Assembly: GCA_000381605.1 (NCBI GenBank)
Contig: KB906756.1
Span: 124,001-188,000, forward strand
Direction: 5' to 3'
Source of the DNA: Acidobacteriaceae bacterium KBS 89
GTDB lineage: Bacteria; Acidobacteriota; Terriglobia; Terriglobales; Acidobacteriaceae
DNA: 64,000 nucleotides
Both the position numbers and the translations under genes were made by a program. The notes under the pieces are model-generated. The model saw nothing but the letters and a program-made list of their open reading frames with translations, did no database searches and had not been told where the DNA came from. Below, piece by piece: positions 56,801 to 64,000 of the stretch. The first letter of the stretch is position 1. Each line of letters begins with the position of its first letter.

Positions 56801-58275
56801 TCCTCTGTGGCTGGTCTACAAGTCAGCTGCTCCGGAACGAACTCTTCCAGAATCACGTGAGCATTGCTGCCACTGAAGCCGAAGGAGCTGACTCCGGCGA
56901 TGCGCCGCCGCTGATCCCCTTCCAGCTTCCACTCCATCTGTTCTAGAGGGACATGGAAGGGCAAATCCGCCCAGGCGATGAACGCGCTCTTCTTTTTCAG
57001 GTTAAGGTGACGGGGAACTTGCCTGTGCCGCAGCGAGAGCATAGCTTTCAGCAACCCTGCCATGCCGCTGGCAGCCTCTGTGTGGCCCAGGTTCGTCTTC
57101 ACCGAACCCACCGCAATGGAAGTCAGGCCGGAGCGTCGGCCTGCGAACACCTCGCCCAACGCCTCCATCTCGATCGGGTCGCCCAGCGATGTGCCTGTGC
57201 CGTGCGCTTCGATCATGCCGACTTCCTCGAGAGCCACGCCCGCGTTCCGGTAGGCATCTCGCAATAACTGCACCTGCGCCTCTCGGCTCGGCGCGGTGAG
57301 CCCAGCACTGCGGCCATCATGATTCACGGCGCTTCCTCGCACCACGCACAGAACCCGGTCACCAGCCTCGATTGCATCCTTCAGGCGTTTGAGCACTACG
57401 ACCGCGCATCCCTCGGAGCGGACGTAGCCGTCGGCAGCCTCGTCAAAGGTCTTGCAGCGTCCGTCCGGTGCGAGCATGTGGGCTCGGGAGAAACCGATAT
57501 GCATCTGCGGGGAGAGAATCACATTCACGCCACCGGCCAACGCAAGATCGCATTCGCCGGCGCGCAGACTTTGGCAGGCCAGATGAACCGCCGTCAAGGA
57601 GGAAGAGCAGGAAGTATCGACCGTCATGGCCGGTCCGCGCACCCCCAGGGTATAGGCAAGCCGACCGGCTGCCATGCTGGGAGAAGTACCCGACCCAGCG
57701 TATGCGTCGATCCGGCGGTCGTCTTGCAGCACCGCACGGCAGTAGTCGAAGTTGCTCAGCCCTGCAAAGATGCCGGTACGTGAGAGACCCAGCCGATCCG
57801 GACGAATGGCAGCATCTTCGAGCGCATGCCAGGAGATCTCATGCAGCAGACGCTGCTGCGGATCGAGCATGGCTGCCTCGCGTGGCGCGAGGCCAAAGAA
57901 ATCTGCATCGAACTCATCAAGCCCATCCAAGAAGCCGCCGCGAATGGAGTTCATCCAACCACATGCATCCGCGTTGCGGTTGAAATAGGGCCGCCAATCC
58001 CACCGGTCCGGCGGGATTTCGGTGATGCCATCTCTCCCCGCCGCGAGCAGACCCCAGAACGAACCGGCGTCCACCACTCCGCCAGGAAAACGCATCCCGG
58101 CGCCGACGATCGCAATGGCATTACGCTGAGTCCCAGGGCCTGCTTCTGCTTCAACAAGCTGCGCGCGAAGCTGGCGAATCTCCTGGAGAGCGCGCTTGAT
58201 CGGAGACAACGTCGTGCTAGCCTCCTCAGCGCTCTGCATCCTGGCTCTCGTTTCGCCCTGCGGCATGCCACTCAT
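53803..58275 (-). CDS. PKS-B: KS-AT-cMT-ACP (no reductive domains)
   Basis: 1490 residues. N-terminal coiled docking segment (SPIKRALQEIRQLRAQL). KS with DTSCSSS, EAHGTGT and NLGHTE. AT with GQGSE near 577, GHSLGEY near 662 and a malonyl-type HGFH box. A methyltransferase domain of the PKS type follows the AT directly, with LEVGAGTGATTS near 1132. ACP with LGLDSL near 1393, then an acidic C-terminal tail (SNEEVTELLRRQ). No KR, DH or ER motif was found between AT and ACP. The module should leave a beta-ketone with one or two alpha-methyls. Its ATG overlaps the PKS-A stop by 4 bases. Confidence 0.95.
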   Translation of the reverse strand: MSGMPQGETRARMQSAEEASTTLSPIKRALQEIRQLRAQLVEAEAGPGTQRNAIAIVGAGMRFPGGVVDAGSFWGLLAAGRDGITEIPPDRWDWRPYFNRNADACGWMNSIRGGFLDGLDEFDADFFGLAPREAAMLDPQQRLLHEISWHALEDAAIRPDRLGLSRTGIFAGLSNFDYCRAVLQDDRRIDAYAGSGTSPSMAAGRLAYTLGVRGPAMTVDTSCSSSLTAVHLACQSLRAGECDLALAGGVNVILSPQMHIGFSRAHMLAPDGRCKTFDEAADGYVRSEGCAVVVLKRLKDAIEAGDRVLCVVRGSAVNHDGRSAGLTAPSREAQVQLLRDAYRNAGVALEEVGMIEAHGTGTSLGDPIEMEALGEVFAGRRSGLTSIAVGSVKTNLGHTEAASGMAGLLKAMLSLRHRQVPRHLNLKKKSAFIAWADLPFHVPLEQMEWKLEGDQRRRIAGVSSFGFSGSNAHVILEEFVPEQLTCRPATEEEAQIAVLSAKSKEALATAQSALAKYLRSDSGHSLRDVCHTLSRGRMHHAHRRAYVVSTRAELLQRLDSEVAGVATGAQRTDPVLCFLFTGQGSEHTEMGLDLDARSGVFRSAVNRVEGALEGRLDKSIREIWANANREQERPSLVQPALYAYGWALSELWRNANVEPRVVLGHSLGEYVAATVAGVMTPEEGIRLVAKRGRLIEGLPENGTMVAVATSKSQVDALLAASSLERELSIAAINGPASVVVSGRREVVEKFEEQLRRLEVRHRRLHTTHGFHSAVLDRMLEAFQSAASAVAFRVPEVPWISNLTGRLVERDSPVDARYWRKHLRQTVEFSQGLAAARTMEVSAFLEIGAEPHLAALAEANGVAAEACIASIGKGAAGEWHSLLTAASRLYTGGVDVDWDTVADHCPYSKIALPGYPFQRKRFWFNTGWPKGEEVRAAMARAAADQASMVPIGLQAANIAPGLNAVNRWATALMLATLQDLGCFLGIDNGLNAETLIDRYGVPSVHRRLMERWLQRLASEGILRSKGDGGDSIYALASEAVLTSPESIWAETGQLGDEQLRRYLANCQARLLRVLRGEMNPLETLFPGGDDQLAKGLYEQSPTAMYVNRIAAAAIAARMRQPVQTAMGFPRRLNILEVGAGTGATTSTVLAQMDPQRVGYTFSDVSEVFLARARQRFQGHPMEFTLFDLDRADHAATHQGRYDIVMAANSLHAAKDLRLGLIRLFDVLQPGGSLVLVETTANHAWHEISTGLIEGWQHFTDAARSDGSPLLSPERWAEELTLAGFESFAVAPSAEHATHPLGVHVLIAHKLSHALASRASGTNPSSAFESSNLFAVSVPGANQPGAGTSASFAEEIAAASPRRRMSLAVEAVTTAVAQVLGRTTLPAKDERLMELGLDSLMALELRNRLQTAFGMERLSSTLVFDFPTSGAIAKFLLTELNRGPEGRDTDRNGDGSDAPVDNTVVIATLHSEEELDRMSNEEVTELLRRQLE

Positions 58276-61200
58276 GATCGCTGCCCCCGATCCAATTCGG
58301 CGAGAAGCAGCTCCTCAGCCTCTGAGTCGCTAAGGCTCGAGAGATCTGAATCCTTCGCAGCGGCTCCAGTGTCCTCACGATCGGACTGTCTGCCCTCTCG
58401 AAGTTTGCCTGCGCCCTTGCCAACACCATCTTCCTCTTCCACCGCCAGACCCAGCAGGTATTGCGCGAGAGTACGGACCGTGGGGTAGTCGAAGAGTAGC
58501 GTCGCTTGCAGCGGTCGGCCGAGAGCCTGCGACAGCAGGTTGCGCAGCTCAAGGGCCATCAGCGAATCCAGCCCCAGCTCCTGGAGCGGTTTCTGGTCGG
58601 GCACGGAATATTCCGATGAAAGCCCGAGGACCTTGCGCGCTGAGGCACGCACGAACGCCTCCATGCGCGGTGCACGTTCGGACTTTGTCGCCGTGCCGAT
58701 AGCAGCGATCTCTTCTGTAGCCGCGCGGGCGGTCTGCTTTGGAGAAGTATGTGCGGTCAACGACCTGGCAACGATCCGGTCCGAATCATGACTGTCTTGA
58801 GGCACGTACTCCGAAAACCAGACACGCGCAGGAGAGTCTGGCGGAAACTGATCGACCCAGGCTGTCCACTGCACATCGGCGATGGTGACGCGTGGACGTC
58901 CGCTAAGAATTGCGGTCCCCAGTGCACCCAACGCAGCGGCAGAAGTCATCGGCCGCACGCCCTGGCGCGCTATGCGTAGTCTCGCCTGCTCCGAAAGGCG
59001 GTCAAACATGCCGCCCTCTGCCCAGGCGCCCCAGTTCACGCTCACCGTCGCCAGGCCGCGCCCGTTGCGCTGTTCCGCAAGGCTATCAAGATACGCATTG
59101 GCCGCCGCGTAGCTTCCCTGTCCCGCGGAGCCGAGCAGAGCCGCGACGGAGCTGTAATAGATAGTGATCAAAAGCCTATCCTGCGCCGTCATCTCGTCAA
59201 GCAGCCGGGCGCCCTGCATCTTGGAACTCAGGCCCGGAGCCAGGGACTCGACGGTCATCTCGGCGAGCAGACGGTCGTCTACTTCGCCCGCCGCATGAAA
59301 CACCATGCGCAGGGGCGCGTCGGGGAAGCTGCGAGCTCTCCGCAGGACGGCGTCGAGTTCCTGCCGTTCGGCAACATCGGCGCACTCCACAACCACACGA
59401 ACGCCGCGGGCCGAGGCAGCCTCTTGCAATCGTTTCACTGCGTCGGACGCGCTTGTGCGGCCAATCAGAACGATCGACCTAGCTCCCTTTTCGATCAGCC
59501 ATTGAGCGGTCGCGATCCCCAGAGCGCCTGTGCCACCGGTAATCAGAACCGTGCCTTGCTGAAGCGCCCTCTTCCAGGACTCTTCGTCGATCCGCTTCGC
59601 GGGCTGTGCCAGCACCAGCTTGCCGACATGCCTACCGCTCGCCATCAGGCGGAACGCATCCTCAGCCTCTCCGATAGGCCAGACCTCATACGGTAGCGGA
59701 GACAGGGAGCCGGCTGCGAATCCCACCAACAGCTCCTGCATCATCTCCGCAGCCAGCGCGGAATCGCGCCGCGCCACCTCACCCAGATCGAAGGCGAAGA
59801 AGATCGCATCAGGACGGACCAGGGCTGCGCGCTCCGGGCTCCAGATGTCGCGCTTCCCCACTTCGAGGAACACTCCGCCATGCGCAAGAGCACGAACCCC
59901 GGCGGCGATCTTCTCTTCTCCTGAAAGCGCATTCAGGACCACATCTACGCCGTGCCCTCCCGTGACACGCAGCACGCCGTCGGCGAATTCGTTGCTGCGC
60001 GAATCGAAGACGTGTTGAACGCCCTTGGCCATGAGGTAAGCACGCTTAGCCTCGGTTCCCGCAGTCGCGATCACCTTTGCTCCCAGCCATGTCGCAATCT
60101 GCACCGCAGCCTGCCCCAGGCCGCCTGCACCCGAATGCACCAGCACCGTCTGCCCAGGCTGAAGCCGGGCGAGGCGCGTGAAGGCGTAGTGTGCAGTGAG
60201 AAAGGAGACCGGAATTGTCGCTGCCTCGACGAAGCTCATCCCGGCAGGCTTTGACGCAACGAACGCCGCGGGCACGTTGACCACTGTGCGCAGGCTCGAA
60301 GGGGCAAAGGCGAGCACCGGCATACCCGGCGTGAAGCCGGTGCCTGAAGCCGCCCGGACCACTACTCCTGCGCACTCTGCTCCCATAGGCGAGGCCTGAC
60401 CCGCGTAGCTTCCCATCGCCGTCAGCACGTCGCGAAAGTTGAGGCCGTGTGCGTGACAGGCGATCAGTACTTCGCCGTGCAATGGTCCCGCCACCTTGAA
60501 AGGCTCTTCATGCAGCGTCTCAAGCAGGCCGGGAGTCTGAACAGTCAGCAAGCGCTCGCCTGCGTCTGCCTCTGGTTCGCGCCAGGCCTTCAGTCGCGGC
60601 TTCAGGAACCGGCCATTGCGCAACGCTGCCTCGGCCGATCTTCCGAGTGCTTCACTCGTCAGCCATCGCGATACAAACTTCGCCTCGTCCGAAGCGATGC
60701 CCGCGGCGCGTGCAGGCCCCGGTTCTGATGCCGACGCGCTCCCCAGCGGCAGGTCGGCGAGATAGGTCGCGATTGCGGGATATTCCGCGCGGAGGGTCCT
60801 TGCCAGACCTTGCAGCGAGGCCTGCTCCGGGTCCGTCGATTCCCCCGAATGTACGGCCAAGGCGCCTCGCGTGATAACGCAAACCTGCTGCACCGATCCG
60901 GGAAAGTCGCGCTCTTGCCGGACGATCTGCAACAGGTGCGAGGCCGCCGCGGCGAGAGATCCCGCCAGTAGCACCCTGAGGGGCTCGCCCTGCCCTGCGT
61001 AGACTGAGGAGTTGGAGTACGCGCGTTGGACGGAGAAACCCTGTTCTTCCAACTCCAGCGCCACTGCATCGCAGCATCGGGCCAGTGTGCCATCGGATTG
61101 TTCAGTGGCAGGGATGACCCAGACTGCGCACCCTTCGCCAGCCGGCGACCCACCCGCGTCCTCAGCCAATTCCCAATCCGTCTGCCACAGGAGAGAATGC

Positions 61201-64000
61201 CCGGCCGCGGCCTCGGCCCGGCGTACGCGAAGGCCCTTGATCTCGCAGATCAATACGCCCTGCCGGTCCAAAACAAGAACATCTCCCTCTGCTTCGTCCT
61301 GCCCCGCCGATTCCATTCGGACCAGTGCAAAGGCCGGCTCCGCGCTGCGGAGTACGCGATAGTTGGTCACGCTCATGGGTAGTGCCGCCCTTCGCCGAAG
61401 CTCGGATGGCTGCGCTGCCTGCACTGTCTGCAGGCAGGCGTCCAGCACTACAGGATGTAGGATGGGTAGTCCCTGTCCCTTAGCATCAGCGATCGCGTGG
61501 CTCGAAGGTGCGAGTTCACCCAGCGCGAAGCCATCGCCAGCGTACACACACTCAAGCAGGCGGAACGAGGGGCCATAGGTCAAACCGTTTTCGTTCAACT
61601 CGCGATAGAGCTGTTCCCCGCCAATCGTTTCGGTGGCCTGGCTCCTAAAAGACGCCGGATCGATCGTCGGCGTAGCTTCGGCAGCGCTATCGGGCTGCCA
61701 GTATCCGCTGGCAAACGTCTTCCAGCTTCCGTCGATTTCCGCCGCAAGCTTCAGTTCCCCCGTCGGAGACGCGAACGTCTGTAACAATGTGGATTCGGTG
61801 CCCAGGCTCAGAGGCTGGTGTACGGCGAAATCCCGCAGGACGACGGGGGCGCTGCCTGCTGCTGCACTGCCTGCCCTGCGCGCCAGCTCCACCCATGCAG
61901 CAAACGGAAAGATCGGCCGCTGATTCCAGCAGTGCTCAGCTAGCCACGGCTGGGTGTCGGTGCTTAGTTCAGCTTGCCAGAGCCTGCCCTCGACAAAGGG
62001 CGACGCGATCTCCCGCCCCTGCAGATCGCCGGTGTATTTCTGGGGCACAGGGGCAGCCGGCATAGGTCCATCTTCGGCAATCCAGAATCGCCTCCGGTTC
62101 CATGCATATCCCGGAATTTCCACGCGGGCCACGGCGCCAGGATAGATCTTCTGCCAGGCGAGACTTGCTCCCGCTTCGTAGAGCGAGGCGACGGCGGCCA
62201 TCAGGGTTCCGCGCGCACTTCTGCCACGCTGCATGGACGAGAGCGTCAGCACACTATTCCCAGGGTCGCAACCGGCCAGCGAATCGCCTATCGCCTCTGC
62301 GCACGCCTTCACCGAGTGCAAGAGCACCGGATGGGGACCGATCTCCACTACGGCACTGCAGCCAGATGTAAGCAGCTGGTCGACGGCCTGGCGAAACAAG
62401 ACTGGCTTGCGGATGCCCGCGCCCCAGTACTCCGCGTTGTCGTCCTTCTCTCCCCAGGGCCTGCCAGTTACGGTCGAAACCATGGGCACAGTGGGCCGGG
62501 AGCGAGACGGAGCAGACACAAACTCCGTGCGCAGATCCGCTGCAAGTGCGCCACTGGCCCGCGCCATCGCCTGGCTGTGAAAGGCGTAGCGCACGTCCAG
62601 CCAGCGCACCTCCACCGAACGCGAGTTCAGCTCGTCGGCTAGCGCCTCCATCTTCGACTTCGGCCCCGAAAACACGACGCTGCGTGGGCCATTGACGGCT
62701 GCGATCTCCGGCGCTGCCCCATCCTGCGCAAAGCTGCAGGTCGAGAGCGCAAGGCTGGCCTCCTCCACGTTCATTTCGGCCGCCATCATGCGGCCCGGTT
62801 CTTCGCCGGAGGGTGTCTCGCCCATACGTTCCCCGCGCTTCAGCACCAGGCGCATAGCTTGTTCCATCGGTAGAATCCCGGCAGTCACCGCAGCCGCGAC
62901 TTCGCCCACACTGTGGCCAACGACGACACTGGGGACGATGCCCCAGCCCGTCAAGGTTTCGACTAACGCCATCTGCATGGCGAACAAGAGTGGCTGAGAT
63001 TTGGCTGTGTCCTCCAACATTACGAGGTCGTCGGCCGCAGCTCGCAGAGACCATCCTGCTGTCCGCTGCACCAGCGTTTCGCAGGTAGACAAAACCTTTG
63101 CGGCCTCGGGAAACTCCATCTCCAGGGCGGTCAGCACGCCTCGCCATAGCGAGCCCTGGCCTGAGAAGACAAACGCCAGCCTCGTTTGTGCCAGGAATGC
63201 GTCCGAGGCGTCTGCGGTCGCTTCCATCTTCGAAGCCAAAATGCCTTCGAGCTTCTCTGCCGCCTCTGTAGCGCTGGTAGCAACCACTGCCGCGCGAAAT
63301 GCGAAGTGGTCGCGGGTGCGCGCTGCGGCGCATGCGATCTGCGCCAGGTCGGCCTCCGGCTGTCGGAGCAGAGCACTGTACGCCTGGAGCTGCGCGAGCA
63401 GAGACTCCCGTGAATGCGCGGAAATCGGGAGACAGAACTCGCGTGGGCCCGGGGAGACAGGCTCGTCGATGCGGGGTAGCACTGGTGCCTCTTCGAGAAC
63501 CACGTGAGCGTTGGTTCCTCCCAGGCCGAAGGAACTCACGGCGCCAAAACGCGGCTGCGGGCCACGAGGCCACAGTGCCGGCTCGGTCGCCAACTGCAGG
63601 CGGCTACCCTTGGCCAGGCGGACCTGGGGATTCAGCCGGTCAAAGTTCAGATTGCGCGGAATCGCCTGCTTCTCCAGCGAGAGCACCACCTTAATCAGTC
63701 CAGCGACGCCAGCCGCAGCCTCCAGGTGACCTAGGTTGGTCTTCACGGCGCCCACCATGCAGGCCAGACCGGCGCTGGCTGTCCCTGCGCCGTATACCGC
63801 ATCGAGGGCCTCAACTTCGATGGGATCGCCAAGCGAGGTGCCGGTACCGTGGGCCTCGACGAAAGAGACATCGGAGGGGCGAATCTGCGCATCGCGAAGG
63901 GCGCTACGGATTACCGCTTCCTGCGCAGGACCGCTGGGGGCGGTCAGCACGCTGGAACGACCATCGTGGTTGACGGCTGTTCCGCGGACTACAGCACGAG
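58272..64000 (-). CDS. PKS-A: (KS)-AT-DH-ER-KR-ACP, 5' end outside the window
   Basis: Partial: the frame is open to the right edge, starting inside the KS (GTAVNHDGRSS), so the KS cysteine is not visible. Both KS histidines are (EAHGTGT, NLGHLE). AT (about 63180-62200) with GHSVGE near 62910; its specificity box is YAFH, intermediate between malonyl HAFH and methylmalonyl YASH. DH near 61930 reads HCWNQRPIFP: the His and Pro are kept but the central Gly of HxxxGxxxxP is lost; LDACLQ, the Asp motif, is intact. ER near 60110 (VHSGAGGLGQAA). KR near 59540 (ITGGTGALG) with GQGSYAAAN. ACP near 58560 (LGLDSLMALEL). The C-terminal tail is SLSDSEAEELLLAEL. It should add a fully reduced unit if the DH is active. 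Confidence 0.95.
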   Translation of the reverse strand, partial: RAVVRGTAVNHDGRSSVLTAPSGPAQEAVIRSALRDAQIRPSDVSFVEAHGTGTSLGDPIEVEALDAVYGAGTASAGLACMVGAVKTNLGHLEAAAGVAGLIKVVLSLEKQAIPRNLNFDRLNPQVRLAKGSRLQLATEPALWPRGPQPRFGAVSSFGLGGTNAHVVLEEAPVLPRIDEPVSPGPREFCLPISAHSRESLLAQLQAYSALLRQPEADLAQIACAAARTRDHFAFRAAVVATSATEAAEKLEGILASKMEATADASDAFLAQTRLAFVFSGQGSLWRGVLTALEMEFPEAAKVLSTCETLVQRTAGWSLRAAADDLVMLEDTAKSQPLLFAMQMALVETLTGWGIVPSVVVGHSVGEVAAAVTAGILPMEQAMRLVLKRGERMGETPSGEEPGRMMAAEMNVEEASLALSTCSFAQDGAAPEIAAVNGPRSVVFSGPKSKMEALADELNSRSVEVRWLDVRYAFHSQAMARASGALAADLRTEFVSAPSRSRPTVPMVSTVTGRPWGEKDDNAEYWGAGIRKPVLFRQAVDQLLTSGCSAVVEIGPHPVLLHSVKACAEAIGDSLAGCDPGNSVLTLSSMQRGRSARGTLMAAVASLYEAGASLAWQKIYPGAVARVEIPGYAWNRRRFWIAEDGPMPAAPVPQKYTGDLQGREIASPFVEGRLWQAELSTDTQPWLAEHCWNQRPIFPFAAWVELARRAGSAAAGSAPVVLRDFAVHQPLSLGTESTLLQTFASPTGELKLAAEIDGSWKTFASGYWQPDSAAEATPTIDPASFRSQATETIGGEQLYRELNENGLTYGPSFRLLECVYAGDGFALGELAPSSHAIADAKGQGLPILHPVVLDACLQTVQAAQPSELRRRAALPMSVTNYRVLRSAEPAFALVRMESAGQDEAEGDVLVLDRQGVLICEIKGLRVRRAEAAAGHSLLWQTDWELAEDAGGSPAGEGCAVWVIPATEQSDGTLARCCDAVALELEEQGFSVQRAYSNSSVYAGQGEPLRVLLAGSLAAAASHLLQIVRQERDFPGSVQQVCVITRGALAVHSGESTDPEQASLQGLARTLRAEYPAIATYLADLPLGSASASEPGPARAAGIASDEAKFVSRWLTSEALGRSAEAALRNGRFLKPRLKAWREPEADAGERLLTVQTPGLLETLHEEPFKVAGPLHGEVLIACHAHGLNFRDVLTAMGSYAGQASPMGAECAGVVVRAASGTGFTPGMPVLAFAPSSLRTVVNVPAAFVASKPAGMSFVEAATIPVSFLTAHYAFTRLARLQPGQTVLVHSGAGGLGQAAVQIATWLGAKVIATAGTEAKRAYLMAKGVQHVFDSRSNEFADGVLRVTGGHGVDVVLNALSGEEKIAAGVRALAHGGVFLEVGKRDIWSPERAALVRPDAIFFAFDLGEVARRDSALAAEMMQELLVGFAAGSLSPLPYEVWPIGEAEDAFRLMASGRHVGKLVLAQPAKRIDEESWKRALQQGTVLITGGTGALGIATAQWLIEKGARSIVLIGRTSASDAVKRLQEAASARGVRVVVECADVAERQELDAVLRRARSFPDAPLRMVFHAAGEVDDRLLAEMTVESLAPGLSSKMQGARLLDEMTAQDRLLITIYYSSVAALLGSAGQGSYAAANAYLDSLAEQRNGRGLATVSVNWGAWAEGGMFDRLSEQARLRIARQGVRPMTSAAALGALGTAILSGRPRVTIADVQWTAWVDQFPPDSPARVWFSEYVPQDSHDSDRIVARSLTAHTSPKQTARAATEEIAAIGTATKSERAPRMEAFVRASARKVLGLSSEYSVPDQKPLQELGLDSLMALELRNLLSQALGRPLQATLLFDYPTVRTLAQYLLGLAVEEEDGVGKGAGKLREGRQSDREDTGAAAKDSDLSSLSDSEAEELLLAELDRGQRS

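Noticed and set aside
58272..64000. Possible methyltransferase domain in PKS-A
   Set aside because: The stretch between DH and ER has no SAM motif and reads as the structural half of the KR.

Overview
The window reads as a chromosomal segment of an Acidobacteriota, most likely of the Terriglobia (Granulicella/Edaphobacter/Terriglobus-like). The grounds are an Oar-like TonB-dependent receptor with a carboxypeptidase-regulatory N-terminus, a winged-helix/TolB-propeller regulator, an FG-GAP secreted protein, a DUF4159/BatA-type operon and pentapeptide-repeat proteins. This is inferred from gene families; no marker gene is present. No CRISPR array, rRNA, intact tRNA or recognisable transposase was seen.

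Layout. (1) 1-8752, minus strand: a tightly coupled operon DUF4159 - vWA/glutamine-amidotransferase-like membrane protein - caspase-like protein - TPR metalloprotease - MoxR AAA+ ATPase - DUF58 - BatA (cut by the window edge). (2) 9.0-15.4 kb: a Tat-type multicopper oxidase, a FAD oxidoreductase, a DUF1254 lipoprotein, a small double-CxxC protein, and a porin-like barrel coupled to a mini cytochrome c. (3) 15.4-23.3 kb: a relic of a tRNA 3' end, a membrane pentapeptide-repeat protein, a large TonB-dependent receptor and a GH39 glycosidase. (4) 23.3-29.5 kb: a decay zone with five broken or partial genes. They are an Mth938-like fragment, a frameshifted regulator fused tail-to-tail with a truncated FG-GAP gene, a tannase C-terminal fragment between two imperfect repeats, and a frameshifted lectin-like lipoprotein. 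(5) 29.7-64.0 kb: a hybrid PKS-NRPS biosynthetic cluster, open at the right edge.

The cluster reads right to left: PKS-A (KS-AT-DH-ER-KR-ACP, 5' end outside the window), PKS-B (KS-AT-cMT-ACP), PKS-C (KS-AT-DH-cMT-ER-KR-ACP), PKS-D (KS-AT-DH-KR-ACP), NRPS-E (C-A-PCP), then NRPS-F (C-A-PCP-TE), an ABC ATPase and an ABC-2 permease. Most junctions are 4-base stop/start overlaps. A plus-strand Sfp-type phosphopantetheinyl transferase gene sits between NRPS-E and NRPS-F, so the last module and the exporter form a separate transcription unit with an 816-base divergent control region. Read by eye, both adenylation domains carry glycine-type pocket codes (DILQLGMIW and DILQLGLIW). A collinear reading therefore gives a methyl-branched keto-polyene-like acyl chain capped by Gly-Gly. 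The release thioesterase has cysteine where serine is usual (GVCVGG). I do not recognise a known product with this architecture; that is recollection only, not a database search.
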